Shown in pieces: positions 8,539 to 17,531 of a stretch of 64,000 bases of DNA. Source of the stretch: Massilia sp. IC2-477. GTDB lineage: Bacteria; Pseudomonadota; Gammaproteobacteria; Burkholderiales; Burkholderiaceae_D. A program made the translations under genes and the position numbers. The DNA lies in the NCBI RefSeq assembly GCF_020707265.1, contig NZ_JAJFEQ010000005.1:310001-374000 (forward strand), written 5' to 3'. Within the stretch, counting starts at the first letter, position 1. Every line of letters begins with the position of its first letter. The notes beneath the pieces are model-generated. The model had not been told where the DNA came from and searched no databases. It saw nothing but the letters and a program-made list of their open reading frames with translations.

Positions 8539-8970
8539 ATGGCCTTCAACAGCAGCCTGCGCAGCGGACGCAAACGGGCGTTCAAGTCCGAGATCAACGT
8601 CGTGCCCTACATCGACGTGATGCTGGTGCTGCTCATCATCTTCATGGCGGTGCCAGCCAACGAGGCGCCGAGCGTGGTCAACCTGCCGAGCGCCGAGAAA
8701 TCGGCACTGCCGCCGGACACCTATATCCGCGTCTCCGTGCAGCCGGAAAACCGCCTGTCGATCGGCGTCGGCGGCAAGCAGAAGCTCGCCATGGAAGACG
8801 TGGCCGACCGCACCGCCCTGATGGCGCGCCTGCGCGCCCTGCACGAAGAGAACCCGGACTATCCGGTCTTGATAGAAGGCGACCGCGACAGCAAATACGA
8901 GGATGTGATCACCTTGATCTCGGACGCGAAGAAGATGGGCATCAACCGGGTGGGACTTGCCACCAAGTGA
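8539..8970 (+). CDS. tolR: Tol-Pal system protein TolR
   Basis: A 143-residue ExbD/TolR-family protein with one TM segment at about residues 20-40. It contains EINVVPYIDVMLVLLIIFM, including the conserved TM Asp that carries protons. The periplasmic domain ends in IEGDRDSKYEDVITLISDAKKMGI, typical of the family. It partners with TolQ. The stop lies one base before the tolA ATG. Confidence 0.97.
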   Translation: MAFNSSLRSGRKRAFKSEINVVPYIDVMLVLLIIFMAVPANEAPSVVNLPSAEKSALPPDTYIRVSVQPENRLSIGVGGKQKLAMEDVADRTALMARLRALHEENPDYPVLIEGDRDSKYEDVITLISDAKKMGINRVGLATK

Positions 8971-8971
8971 T

Positions 8972-9892
8972 ATGTCTGCAATGAAGCCAGCCACCGCCGG
9001 CGCACCTTACACCGTGCCGCCAGAACCGAGCCGCCTGCCCGCCTTCATGCTGGCAGTGGCCGTGCACGCCGTGCTGCTGGGCTTCCTCTGGTTCGGCATC
9101 AGCTGGCAGAGCACCGAGCCGGTCGAGGTCCAGGCCGAAGTCTGGGACATGTCGGTCCAGGACGCCGCCGCGCCGGAACTGCCTCCCCCTCCTCCGCCGA
9201 AAGCCGAGCCGGAACCCGAACCTGTCCCGCCACCGCGCCCGGTCGAACCGCCGCCGGTGGAACGCCCTGCCCCGACCCCGCCGGACATTAACCTGCAGCG
9301 CGAGAAAGAGCGCAAGGAACAGGCGAAACGCGACGAGGCCGAAAAGAAGGAGCGCGAGCGCAAGGAAGAAGAGCGCAAGGAACTCGCCGAGAAGAAAAAG
9401 AAAGAAGAAGCCGAGAAGAAAGAGCTCGCCAAGAAGGAAGAAGAGAAGAAGAAGGCCGACAAGCTCGCCGCCGAAAAAACGGCGAAGGAAAAGGCTGCCA
9501 AGGAGAAAGCCGAGGCCGCCAAGCTGGACAAGATGCGCCAGGACGAAATCAAGCGCATGGCTGGCGCGATGGGCACGTCCGGAACGGCCGAGAAATCAAC
9601 GGCACCGAAGGTCGATTCGGGCTACGTCGCCGCCATCCGTGCCAAGATCAAAAGCAACACCGCCTACGGCGGCAGCACGACGATGCCTGGCAACCCGAAG
9701 GCTGTTTTCCGAGTCGAGCAGTTGCCGACCGGGGAAATCATGTCGGTACGCCTCGTGAAAAGCAGCGGTGTGCCTGAGTTCGACAACGCAGTGGAGAATG
9801 GCATCAAGAAGTCCGAGCCGCTCCCGGCGAAGAAAGATGGAACGAGGGAACGTTCCCTCGAAGTGAACTTCTCGATGAAAGACTACGACTGA
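8972..9892 (+). CDS. tolA: Cell envelope integrity protein TolA
   Basis: A 306-residue TolA. It has a short cytoplasmic N-terminus, a TM helix at about residues 25-45 (FMLAVAVHAVLLGFLWFGI), a proline/glutamate stretch, a long Lys/Glu/Ala-rich coiled coil at about 105-205, and the C-terminal TolA domain (YVAAIRAKIKSN, VEQLPTGEIMSVRLVKSSG, FDNAVENGIKKSEPLP) that contacts TolB and Pal. The ATG at 8972 is preferred; an in-frame TTG at 8957 would overlap tolR, and an ATG at 8981 is also possible. The lysine-rich central block is low complexity and compositionally unlike its neighbours, as is normal for TolA. Confidence 0.95.
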   Translation: MSAMKPATAGAPYTVPPEPSRLPAFMLAVAVHAVLLGFLWFGISWQSTEPVEVQAEVWDMSVQDAAAPELPPPPPPKAEPEPEPVPPPRPVEPPPVERPAPTPPDINLQREKERKEQAKRDEAEKKERERKEEERKELAEKKKKEEAEKKELAKKEEEKKKADKLAAEKTAKEKAAKEKAEAAKLDKMRQDEIKRMAGAMGTSGTAEKSTAPKVDSGYVAAIRAKIKSNTAYGGSTTMPGNPKAVFRVEQLPTGEIMSVRLVKSSGVPEFDNAVENGIKKSEPLPAKKDGTRERSLEVNFSMKDYD

Positions 9893-9912
9893 TTCGCTTT
9901 AATAGACAGACT

Positions 9913-11178
9913 ATGAAAAAACTCCACTACCTGCTGTTTAGCGCCACCCTGCTGATGGGAACGGCCACGCAAGCCCAGATCAAGGTCGAGATCGCCGGTG
10001 TCGGCAGCAACCAGATCCCAGTCGCGGTTGCCGCCTTTGCCGACGAATCGATCGCCCCCGCGCAAGTCTCGGCCATCATCCGCGCCGACCTCGAGCGCAG
10101 CGGCGTGTTCAAGGTGATCGACGCTGGCCAGGTGATCAGCGACAGCGCCAGCGTCGACCTGGCCGCCTTCAAGGCCAAGGGCGCCGACGCCCTGGTGGTC
10201 GGCAGCGTCACCAAACAGCCGGACGGCCGCTTCGCGGTCCGCTACAAGCTGCACGACACCGTCAAGGGTGCGCAGATCTCGCAGCTGGGCGGCGAAGTCC
10301 AGCCGAAGTACACCCGCCTGCAGGCGCACCGCATCGCCGACGACGTCTATGAAAAGCTGACCGGCGTGCGCGGCATCTTCTCGACCCGCATCGCCTACGT
10401 CAAGGAAGACCGCGGCGCGCGCAACTACACCCTGGCCGTGGCCGACGCCGACGGCGAGAACGAAGTCATTGCCGCGCGCGGCCGCGAGCCGATCATCTCG
10501 CCGGCCTGGGCGCCGGACGGCACCAAGGTGGCCTACGTCTCGATGGAAGACCGCAAGCCCGTGGTCTACCTGCAAGACCTGATGACCGGCCGCCGCAACG
10601 TGATCTCCAACGTCAAGGGCAACAACTCGGCCCCGTCGTGGTCGCCGGACGGCCGTACCTTGGCCGTGGCACTGTCGAAGGACGGCAATACCGAGGTCTA
10701 CACCGTCAACTCGGACGGCACCGGCCACCGCCGCCTGACCAACAGCGCGTCGATCGACACCGAGCCGCAATTCTCGGCCGACGGCCAGACCATCTACTTC
10801 ACCAGCGACCGCAGCGGCGGCCCGCAGATCTACAAGATGAGCGTCAACGGCGGCACACCGACCCGCGTCACGTTCAACGGCAATTACAATATCAGCCCGC
10901 GCGTGTCTGCCGACGGCAAGACACTGGCCTGGATTTCCCAGCGCAACGGCGGTTTTTCCCTTTACGCGATGGACCTGGCCAGCGGCCAGGAACTGCGCCT
11001 GGCCGATGGGGCCACCGAACCGAGTTTTTCGCCTAACGGCAAGTACATCATGTATGCGACCAAGGGCGGCGGGCGTGTTGCGCTCGCCGTGGTCTCGGTG
11101 GATGGACGGGTCAAGCAGCGCTTAACCACCAATGCGGGAAACATTCGGGAGCCCAGCTGGGGTCCCTTCATGAAGTAA
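9913..11178 (+). CDS. tolB: Tol-Pal system beta-propeller protein TolB
   Basis: A 421-residue periplasmic protein. A Sec signal peptide occupies about residues 1-21 (ending TQAQ), followed by the N-terminal TolB domain that binds TolA and a six-bladed propeller built from repeats such as PAWAPDGTKVAYVS, PSWSPDGRTLAVALS and PQFSADGQTIYFTSDR. TolB shuttles between TolA and Pal. Length and repeat count are standard. pal starts 36 bases downstream after an AAGGAG ribosome site. Confidence 0.98.
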   Translation: MKKLHYLLFSATLLMGTATQAQIKVEIAGVGSNQIPVAVAAFADESIAPAQVSAIIRADLERSGVFKVIDAGQVISDSASVDLAAFKAKGADALVVGSVTKQPDGRFAVRYKLHDTVKGAQISQLGGEVQPKYTRLQAHRIADDVYEKLTGVRGIFSTRIAYVKEDRGARNYTLAVADADGENEVIAARGREPIISPAWAPDGTKVAYVSMEDRKPVVYLQDLMTGRRNVISNVKGNNSAPSWSPDGRTLAVALSKDGNTEVYTVNSDGTGHRRLTNSASIDTEPQFSADGQTIYFTSDRSGGPQIYKMSVNGGTPTRVTFNGNYNISPRVSADGKTLAWISQRNGGFSLYAMDLASGQELRLADGATEPSFSPNGKYIMYATKGGGRVALAVVSVDGRVKQRLTTNAGNIREPSWGPFMK

Positions 11179-11214
11179 ACAGCAGTAAAACTTTATTAGA
11201 CAAGGAGAAAAACC

Positions 11215-11736
11215 ATGCGCAACTTCCAGAAAGTAGCCCTCATCGCTTCCGCTCTCGTGCTGACCGCCTGCTCGTCCTCGCCCAAGCTCAACGAAACCCC
11301 GGTGGTCGAGAAGACCCCAACCCCGCCGGCAGCCCAGCCTGACGCGCGCGACATCCGTCCAGTCGAAACCGGCAGCGTCGATCCGCTGAATGATCCGAAA
11401 GGCCCGCTGGCCAACCGCAGCGTCTACTTCGACTACGACAGCTTCGTCGTGCGCGAAGACGGCAAGCCGGTCGTCGCCAACCACTCGGGCTTCCTGACCA
11501 AGAACGCCGGCCGCAAGGTTCTGATCCAGGGTAACACCGACGAACGCGGCGGCACCGAGTACAACCTGGCCCTGGGCCAGAAGCGTGCCGAAGCCGTGCG
11601 CCGCGCCATGGGCGCCCTGGGCGTGTCGGACAACCAGATGGAAGCCGTGTCGCTGGGCGAAGAAAAGCCGAAGGCCACCGGCAGCGACGAAGCTGCATGG
11701 GCTGAAAACCGTCGCGCCGACATCGTCTATCAGTAA
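11215..11736 (+). CDS. pal: Peptidoglycan-associated lipoprotein Pal
   Basis: A 173-residue outer-membrane lipoprotein. The lipobox LTAC puts the acylated Cys at residue 20. A Pro/Thr-rich linker leads to the OmpA-like peptidoglycan-binding domain (NRSVYFDYDSFVV, QGNTDERGGTEYN, LGQKRAEAVRRAM). It anchors the outer membrane to peptidoglycan under Tol control. A strong intrinsic terminator follows the stop. Confidence 0.98.
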   Translation: MRNFQKVALIASALVLTACSSSPKLNETPVVEKTPTPPAAQPDARDIRPVETGSVDPLNDPKGPLANRSVYFDYDSFVVREDGKPVVANHSGFLTKNAGRKVLIQGNTDERGGTEYNLALGQKRAEAVRRAMGALGVSDNQMEAVSLGEEKPKATGSDEAAWAENRRADIVYQ

Positions 11737-11774
11737 TCACTCCGATAACTGATCAGATACGGCTGATTGACAGC

Positions 11775-11815
11775 GGGGCGGATGGCAGTGCAGACTGCAT
11801 CCGCCCCGTTTTTAC
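11775..11815 (+). terminator. Intrinsic terminator between pal and cpoB
   Basis: GGGGCGGATG pairs perfectly with CATCCGCCCC around a 13-base loop, followed by GTTTTTA. It would end or attenuate transcription of ybgC-tolQRAB-pal before cpoB. Confidence 0.85.
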
Positions 11816-11840
11816 TCTGCAACCGGAAAGATTGACTGCC

Positions 11841-12596
11841 ATGATGAAACTGTCCCCGTCCCGACTTGCCTGCCTCTTCCTGGCAGCCTGGATGCCGTTG
11901 CAGGCGCAAGCCGGCCTGCTCAGCGACGATGAAGCGCGCAAGGCCATCCTCGATCTGCGCGCCAAGGTCGATAACATCGCCCGCGACCTGAACGCCCGCA
12001 TCGAGACCAAGTCGGACAAGACTTCCCAGCTCGACCTGCTGAACCAGCACGAGCAGACCATGCAGGAGATTTCCCGCCTGCGCGGCCAGATCGAAGTGCT
12101 GGCCAACCAGATCGCCCGCGCCCAGGAAAACCAGAAGCAGCTGTACGCCGACCTCGACGCCCGCATCAAGAAGGTCGAACCGCAGCAGGAAACCGTCGAC
12201 GGCCAGACCGCATCGGTGCTGCCGGCCGAAAAGACCGCCTACGATAACGCCACCGCCCTGTTCCAGAGCGGCGACTACAAAGGCGCCACCGCTGCCCTGC
12301 AGGATTTCGTGCGCCGCTTCCCGGATTCGGCCTACGCCGCCAACGCGCAGTACTGGCTGGGCAACGCCTATTTCGCCCAGGGCGACTACAAGAAGGCCAT
12401 CGCCGCCCAGGAAGTGCTGACCACGAGCTATTCGACCAGCCCCAAGGTGCCGGACGCGATGCTGAACATCGGCAGCAGCTATGCCCTGCTGAAGGACAGC
12501 AAGAACGCCAAGAAGGCGCTGCAGCAGCTGGTATCGAAGTACCCCGACTCGAGCGCCGCCCGGACCGCCAAGGATCGCCTGGCTTCGCTGAAGTGA
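11841..12596 (+). CDS. cpoB: Tol-Pal/cell-division coordinator CpoB (YbgF)
   Basis: A 251-residue periplasmic protein. The signal peptide occupies about residues 1-24 (ending AQA), then a trimerisation coiled coil at about 45-110, then a TPR domain (DYKGATAALQDFVRRFPDS, AQYWLGNAYFAQGDYKKAI, AMLNIGSSYALLKDSKNAK). CpoB couples PBP1B peptidoglycan synthesis to Tol-driven outer-membrane constriction. The ATG at 11841 follows GGAAAG at about 10 bases; a TTG nine bases upstream is less likely. It is separated from pal by a terminator, so it may have reduced or separate transcription. Confidence 0.95.
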   Translation: MMKLSPSRLACLFLAAWMPLQAQAGLLSDDEARKAILDLRAKVDNIARDLNARIETKSDKTSQLDLLNQHEQTMQEISRLRGQIEVLANQIARAQENQKQLYADLDARIKKVEPQQETVDGQTASVLPAEKTAYDNATALFQSGDYKGATAALQDFVRRFPDSAYAANAQYWLGNAYFAQGDYKKAIAAQEVLTTSYSTSPKVPDAMLNIGSSYALLKDSKNAKKALQQLVSKYPDSSAARTAKDRLASLK

Positions 12597-12625
12597 TCGC
12601 AGGCCGCGCCGCTGCCCCAGGGCAT

Positions 12626-12654
12626 TTGACAGCGAGCGCGGCGCATCCTATAAT
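12626..12654 (+). promoter_or_regulatory. Consensus sigma-70 promoter of tRNA-Lys
   Basis: TTGACA (12626-12631) and TATAAT (12649-12654) with exactly 17 bases between them. The GC-rich discriminator and start near 12661 lie just before the tRNA. Confidence 0.92.
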
Positions 12655-12666
12655 CTCGCTTCTTTC

Positions 12667-12742
12667 GGGTCGTTAGCTCAGTTGGTAGAGCAGCGGACTT
12701 TTAATCCGTTGGTCGCTGGTTCGAGCCCAGCACGGCCTACCA
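12667..12742 (+). tRNA. tRNA-Lys (anticodon TTT)
   Basis: A 76-base cloverleaf. The D-arm is TAGCTCAGTTGGTAGAGCA, the anticodon loop CTTTTAA sits on stem GCGGA/TCCGT, the T-arm contains GGTTCGAGCC, and the acceptor GGGTCGT pairs with ACGGCCT including two G-U pairs. CCA is encoded. Anticodon TTT reads lysine codons. Confidence 0.97.
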
Positions 12743-12751
12743 GAATCAGCA

Positions 12752-12780
12752 GAAACGCCAGCCTCCGGGCTGGCGTTTTT
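12752..12780 (+). terminator. Terminator of tRNA-Lys
   Basis: AACGCCAGCC pairs with GGCTGGCGTT around a short loop and is followed by a run of T. It may also serve the convergent gene at 12784, since the arms are flanked by A and T on both sides. Confidence 0.9.
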
Positions 12781-12783
12781 GTT

Positions 12784-13206
12784 TCAGCGCTGTGCCAGCG
12801 TCGCCCGCACCTCGATGACCTGTGCCACGCGCGAATTCGGCACATAGCGCATCAGCATATCGTCGCCGCTCTCGCCGCGATTGAAATCCATCGTCACATT
12901 GCCGTCGCGCGACACGTAGCGGTCCGGGCTGAGCGCAATCAGGTGCATGGGCGGCTGGCGATCGATGCGCGCCATGATGCCGCCGGCGGCCGAGTCGACC
13001 TTCAGGCGCCAGCCGTTCGACAGCGCATACACGCCGCGCACCGCATCGAGGTGTTCCTGGTAGAGCCGCACCGAGCGCGGCGGCGCCGTCACCTGCACGC
13101 TCGAGATCGACGAAGGCGCAGTGGCGGGATAGGACGAGGTCTGTGCGGCGGCATCGGCGACCAGGAGCAACAGCGATGCCCCGATGGCCAGGGTCAGGGG
13201 ACGCAT
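12784..13206 (-). CDS. Small secreted protein of unknown function
   Basis: A 140-residue protein that I do not recognise. It has a clear Sec signal peptide (MRPLTLAIGASLLLLVADAAAQ, cleavage near residue 22). The mature part has a central YALSNGWRLKVDSAAGGIMARID segment and ends in a short beta-rich region. The start ATG at 13206 is chosen because AAGGAGAA lies 6-8 bases before it and the signal peptide begins there. It is convergent with the tRNA-Lys gene and stands alone. Similar small exported proteins are common in Oxalobacteraceae; no function can be inferred. Confidence 0.75.
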   Translation of the reverse strand: MRPLTLAIGASLLLLVADAAAQTSSYPATAPSSISSVQVTAPPRSVRLYQEHLDAVRGVYALSNGWRLKVDSAAGGIMARIDRQPPMHLIALSPDRYVSRDGNVTMDFNRGESGDDMLMRYVPNSRVAQVIEVRATLAQR

Positions 13207-13350
13207 GGCATTCTCCTTCGCAAGGGATGGCACCCTGACGGCGTCAGGGTGGACAGCTTCAGTCTAGGGCAGCGTCCGTTACCCGCAAGGCCTCATCGCG
13301 TGACATGACAAAACGGTCTCGATTCACCACAAGGCAGATCCAGACGAAAT

Positions 13351-13387
13351 GATACAAAAATAGCAATATGCATGGCGTTTTTGTATC
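13351..13387. repeat. Perfect 10-bp inverted repeat GATACAAAAA/TTTTTGTATC
   Basis: Two perfect 10-base arms are separated by 17 bases in a 611-base gap between genes (13207-13817). The flanks (CGAAAT before, GTATTCG after) extend the symmetry imperfectly. It is AT-rich against a GC-rich background. It could be a bidirectional terminator-like hairpin or a protein binding site. Confidence 0.7.
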
Positions 13388-13446
13388 GTATTCGAAGGCG
13401 GGCAGGCGTTGAGTGTTGGTTTCGCCCTACTCCCTACCACAATTGC

Positions 13447-13475
13447 TTGACATATGTGGAGTGCGGCAGGATATT
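13447..13475 (+). promoter_or_regulatory. Possible promoter in the long gap before the 58-residue ORF
   Basis: A consensus TTGACA at 13447-13452 is followed after 17 bases by GATATT (13470-13475). If used, it would give the small membrane-peptide gene a leader of about 340 bases. I see no other gene in 13207-13817. Confidence 0.4.
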
Positions 13476-13817
13476 GTTGTTTTGCAGCAATTGATTGAAG
13501 TCGTAAGCAATTGTGTGCGCCCTTGTTTTCGTTACCCCTGCATGTAGAATAAACAACATTCGTGCAGCTTACCGACTGGGATTCTTGAGACCGGATTTAT
13601 TATTGAGCGCTGGCTGGCAAGCCTTTTGGACTGCCAGCGCATCGCCCTTTGTCGATCCGGTCCGGCCGCTCCGGTGCCACTTGTCTGAGCCGGCGAGCGC
13701 GGGCATCGCGATATCGCCGAACCGAAGCTGCCATGCATCAGCGCGCCTCCGGGCGCTTTCCACTATCGAACCGCCAGTCTCCGGTGGAGACGGCAAACAA
13801 AGGACCAAGGAACCGAC

Positions 13818-13994
13818 ATGAATACCGAGCATTCGCATCCGAACATCCACGCTGCGACCATCGACCGCAGCAACCCGAGTGCACCGAAGCGCACCTTTGC
13901 CAAGGGCATCGTGTCGAGCCGCCTGCGCCAGCGCATCAGCGTCGCCGTCGGCCTCTGCGTCGGCCTGGCCGCACTCGTCATCGCCTTCGAATAA
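13818..13994 (+). CDS. 58-residue predicted membrane peptide
   Basis: A short ORF starting ATG after AAGGAACCGAC. The protein has a polar His/Asn/Thr N-terminus (MNTEHSHPNIHAATIDRS), a basic patch (PKRTFAKGIVSSRLRQR) and a C-terminal hydrophobic helix (ISVAVGLCVGLAALVIAF), ending in one acidic residue. This resembles a tail-anchored single-pass membrane peptide with positive-inside topology. I do not recognise a family. The good ribosome site and coherent topology argue that it is real; the short length argues for caution. Confidence 0.6.
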   Translation: MNTEHSHPNIHAATIDRSNPSAPKRTFAKGIVSSRLRQRISVAVGLCVGLAALVIAFE

Positions 13995-14137
13995 GCACCT
14001 CCTCCGCCAGTCCCTGCACGGCGTCCCGCGCCGGCAGCGCTGCGCGCATCAACAAACAGCGGGCATCGCTGCCCGCTGCTTTCAAGTCGTACCGCTAGCT
14101 GGCGGCCGTGTTGGCCGCCCTTCCCTTACGCTGCCCG

Positions 14138-15847
14138 TCAGAACTCTTCCCAGCCTTCGGTCGCTTCCTCGGCCTTGGCCTTGGCCGGCCTGGCCGGCTT
14201 GCGCTCGGGCTTGACGGCCGCCGGTTTCGCTGCGATCCGTGCCGGCGCTTTTACAGGCCGCGCAGGCGCCGCGGCGCGCACCGGAGCGGCTGGCGCCGCC
14301 TGGACGCCGAGCTTGAACACGCCGACCGCCTGGGCCAGCGCCGCCGCTTCTTCCTGCATCGACTGCGCCGCGGCCGAGGCCTGCTCGACCAGTGCGGCGT
14401 TCTGCTGCGTCACCTGGTCCATCTGGGTGACTGCGCTGTTGATCTGCTCGATGCCTGCGGTCTGCTCCTGGCTGGCGGCCGTGATCTCGGCCATGATGTC
14501 GGTCACGCGGCCGACGCTCTGGACAATCTCCGTCATCGTTGCACCGGCCTGGTCGACCAACTCGGAACCGTGGTGCACCTTCTGGACCGAATCGTCGATC
14601 AGGGCCTTGATTTCCTTGGCCGCCGCCGCGCTGCGCTGGGCCAGGTTGCGCACCTCGCCCGCCACCACCGCGAAGCCGCGGCCCTGCTCGCCTGCGCGGG
14701 CCGCTTCCACGGCCGCGTTCAGCGCCAGGATATTGGTCTGGAAAGCGATGCCGTCGATGACCGAGATGATGTCGACGATGCGGGTTGCCGAGCTATTGAT
14801 GGCGCCCATGGTCTGCACCACCTGCTCGACCACTTCGCCGCCCTTGCCCGCCACCTGCTGGGCCGAAGCTGCCAGGACATTGGCTTGGCGCGCGTTGTCG
14901 GCGTTCTGGCGAACGGTCGAGGTCAGTTCTTCCATCGAGGAGGCGGTCTCTTCCAGCGAACCGGCCTGCTGCTCGGTGCGGCTCGAGAGGTCGAGGTTGC
15001 CTGCCGCGATCTGGCCGGACGCGGTGGCAATGGTGTCGGTGCCGCCGCGCACGCGGGTGACAATCTGCACCAGCGCTTCGTTCATGTCCTTCAGGGCCTG
15101 CAACAGGCGCCCGGTCTCGTCCTTCGAGTTGACCTCGATTTTCTGGCTCAGGTCACCCGCCGCGACCGCGGCGGCGACCTGCACGGCCTGCTCGATCGGG
15201 CGCACGATGGCGCGTACCAGCATCCAGCCGACCACGGCGGCCATCACGAGGCCGAAGGCCAGGCCTGCCAGGCACACCAGGCGCACCATTTCATATTTTT
15301 GCTGGGAACGTGCGTATTCCTCTTTTGCCACGCGCTGCTGCAGCTCAATCAGCTGGCCGCCAATCGTGCGCACCGGCTCGAAGCCGCTCGCCATTGCACC
15401 GGCAGTCAGCTGACCGGCCTGCACCAGGTCGCCGGCGCGGATCGCGGCGATCGCGGGCTGCAGCCCCTGCGCCAGGAAGGCCTTGCGAGCGTCCACGAAT
15501 TTCGCAGCCAGCGCGGCCTCCACGTCCGTCAGTTCCGTCTGTTCATACGCCTTCCAGCTGGCGCTCACGGTAGCGATGTTGGCATCGACTTCGGACATCA
15601 GGGCGCTGCGCGCGCCGGCGTCTTCCAGGTGCGCCGCCTTCGTGACGAGCAGCTGGTTGGTCGTGATCAGTTGCATGACGCGGCCGAGCTGGCCGAGCGG
15701 GACGACACGATTGTCGTGCATGCCCTTCATTTCGGCATTGGCGATGCCCAGGTTGTAGATACCGATGACCGCACCTGCAACCAGTTCGGCGGCCAGGAAG
15801 GCGATGACGAAGATCAGGCGAGACTTGATGCTGAGATGTTTAAACAT
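14138..15847 (-). CDS. Methyl-accepting chemotaxis protein
   Basis: A 569-residue chemoreceptor. TM1 is near residues 10-30, a periplasmic four-helix-bundle-type sensor domain spans about 31-190, TM2 about 188-210, HAMP about 211-265, and the cytoplasmic signalling domain follows. The latter contains the invariant tip [20 protein letters not shown] and [19 protein letters not shown], preceded by methylation-helix segments. The C-terminal Ala/Lys/Pro-rich linker ends in GWEEF, a likely tether pentapeptide for CheR/CheB binding (compare NWETF in Tsr and Tar). The ATG at 15847 precedes [11 protein letters not shown]. No che genes are nearby, so it is an orphan receptor. The ligand cannot be guessed. 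Confidence 0.95.
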   Translation of the reverse strand: MFKHLSIKSRLIFVIAFLAAELVAGAVIGIYNLGIANAEMKGMHDNRVVPLGQLGRVMQLITTNQLLVTKAAHLEDAGARSALMSEVDANIATVSASWKAYEQTELTDVEAALAAKFVDARKAFLAQGLQPAIAAIRAGDLVQAGQLTAGAMASGFEPVRTIGGQLIELQQRVAKEEYARSQQKYEMVRLVCLAGLAFGLVMAAVVGWMLVRAIVRPIEQAVQVAAAVAAGDLSQKIEVNSKDETGRLLQALKDMNEALVQIVTRVRGGTDTIATASGQIAAGNLDLSSRTEQQAGSLEETASSMEELTSTVRQNADNARQANVLAASAQQVAGKGGEVVEQVVQTMGAINSSATRIVDIISVIDGIAFQTNILALNAAVEAARAGEQGRGFAVVAGEVRNLAQRSAAAAKEIKALIDDSVQKVHHGSELVDQAGATMTEIVQSVGRVTDIMAEITAASQEQTAGIEQINSAVTQMDQVTQQNAALVEQASAAAQSMQEEAAALAQAVGVFKLGVQAAPAAPVRAAAPARPVKAPARIAAKPAAVKPERKPARPAKAKAEEATEGWEEF

Positions 15848-16074
15848 GGGAAATCCGATGAATAGTGTTGGCAGCAAAGACGTCAGTACGTATTGAATTA
15901 TAGAAACAAAACCCCGCTGGACCTGGGAACCGGACAGTCAATCCCGCGTTTTCCAGAGCGACCGTCGCCCGCATGCCACATGTGCTTGCCACCCTGTCAC
16001 CATTCATGATTGACCCGACAACGCCCTGCACCACGACGGTGCTGCAGCCCGCTCCGGCGGTGATGCCGGTTTGC

Positions 16075-16080
16075 CTATAA
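16075..16080 (+). promoter_or_regulatory. Possible -10 element for the cystine transporter gene
   Basis: TATAAA (in CTATAAAATG) lies 50 bases before the start codon, in the 283-base divergent gap with the chemoreceptor gene. No clear -35 matches at the expected spacing. Confidence 0.35.
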
Positions 16081-16130
16081 AATGCTGCGATTGATTTCTC
16101 CAGCGCATTAGCCGCCACGAAAAGGCCCCA

Positions 16131-17531
16131 ATGAACTTTCCTGTCCTGATCAACCTGACCCTGGCACTGCTGGTCTGCGTGCTGCTGTACCGCCTGCAGG
16201 CCACCCACGTTTCCTTTACCAAGCGGGTGTTTACCGGCCTGGGTCTCGGCGTGGTGCTGGGCGCGATGCTGCAGACCGTGTACGGCGCCGATTCGCCCGT
16301 CATCGGCACCACCGGCGCCTGGCTCGACGTGGTCGGCAGCGGCTACGTGAAGCTGCTCCAGATGATCATCATTCCCTTGATCATGGTCTCGATCGTGCAG
16401 GCCATCCTCAAGCTGCGCAACGCCTCTTCGCTCGGCGCCATCAGCACGCTCACCATCGGCATCCTGATCACGACCACCATCGTGGCGGCCGCGATCGGCA
16501 TCCTGATGGCCAAGCTGTTCGGCCTGAGCGCGGTCGGCCTGACCGCCTCCACCGCCGAAGTGGCGCGCGGTGAATACCTGCAGGGCAACCTGGCGGCGGC
16601 CAAGGAGATCTCGCTGCCCGGCATGCTGCTGTCCTTCATCCCGGCCAATCCCTTCCTCGACATGACCGGTGCGCGCAAGACCTCGACCATCGCGGTGGTC
16701 GTGTTCGCGATCTTCATCGGCGTCTCGGCCACCGGCATCGCCGGCAAGAAACCCGAGGTGTTCCAGTCCTTCAGCGGCTTCGTGCACGTGGCGCACGTGA
16801 TCGTGATGCGCATGGTGACCCTGGTGCTGCGCCTGACGCCCTTCGGCGTGTTCGCCCTGATGACCAAGATGGTCGCGGGCTCGAGCCTGCAGGACATCCT
16901 CAGCCTGGCCAGTTTCGTGGCCGCCTCCTATTGCGCGCTGGCGCTGATGTTCGTGGTGCACCTGCTGCTGGTAACGGGCAGCGGCCTGAATCCGCTGCGC
17001 TACCTCGCCAAGATCTTCCCGGTGCTCGCCTTCGCCTTCACGTCGCGCACCAGCGCCGGCGCGATCCCGATGAGCGTGGCGACCCAGACCGGGCGCCTCG
17101 GCACGCCCGAAGGCATCGCCAACTTTGCCGCCTCCTTCGGCGCCACCATCGGCCAGAACGGCTGCGCCGGCATCTATCCGGCCATGCTGGCGGTGATGAT
17201 CGCGCCCACCGTCGGCATCGATCCCTATACCACCACCTTCCTGCTGCCGCTGCTGGCGATCGTCGCCTTCGGTTCGATCGGCGTGGCCGGCGTGGGCGGC
17301 GGCGCCACCTTCGCGGCGCTGATCGTGCTGTCGGCGATGGACTTGCCGGTGGCGCTGGCGGGCCTCCTGATTTCGGTGGAACCCCTGATCGACATGGGCC
17401 GCACGGCGCTCAACGTCAGCGGCTCGGTCATGGCCGGCACGCTGACCAGCCGCATGCTCGGGCAGACCGACATGCGGGTGTTCGACAGCGACGCCGAGAT
17501 CAGCCTGGACGGCGAAGAGCAAATCGTCTGA
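16131..17531 (+). CDS. tcyP: L-cystine/dicarboxylate:cation symporter, TcyP-like
   Basis: A 466-residue member of the dicarboxylate/amino acid:cation symporter family (SLC1-like). Several hydrophobic helices are visible from the N-terminus, followed by re-entrant hairpin regions with SRTSAGAIPMSVATQ and FGATIGQNGCAGIYPAM, and a transport-core helix with SVEPLIDMGRTALNVSGS, corresponding to the family NxxxD-like site. The N-terminal MNFPVLINL and the overall pattern match TcyP/YdjN cystine importers better than glutamate or C4-dicarboxylate members. The substrate is therefore likely cystine but unproven. A 10-bp perfect inverted repeat overlaps the stop codon. Confidence 0.87.
   Translation: MNFPVLINLTLALLVCVLLYRLQATHVSFTKRVFTGLGLGVVLGAMLQTVYGADSPVIGTTGAWLDVVGSGYVKLLQMIIIPLIMVSIVQAILKLRNASSLGAISTLTIGILITTTIVAAAIGILMAKLFGLSAVGLTASTAEVARGEYLQGNLAAAKEISLPGMLLSFIPANPFLDMTGARKTSTIAVVVFAIFIGVSATGIAGKKPEVFQSFSGFVHVAHVIVMRMVTLVLRLTPFGVFALMTKMVAGSSLQDILSLASFVAASYCALALMFVVHLLLVTGSGLNPLRYLAKIFPVLAFAFTSRTSAGAIPMSVATQTGRLGTPEGIANFAASFGATIGQNGCAGIYPAMLAVMIAPTVGIDPYTTTFLLPLLAIVAFGSIGVAGVGGGATFAALIVLSAMDLPVALAGLLISVEPLIDMGRTALNVSGSVMAGTLTSRMLGQTDMRVFDSDAEISLDGEEQIV

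Noticed and set aside
12682..13308. A plus-strand frame starting in the tRNA-Lys gene
   Set aside because: It begins inside a tRNA and is antisense to the secreted-protein gene with a signal peptide and ribosome site.
13513..13821. A 102-codon plus frame ending at the small membrane peptide gene
   Set aside because: No domain, no ribosome site, and it overlaps promoter-like and repeat sequence; the 58-residue frame has the better start.
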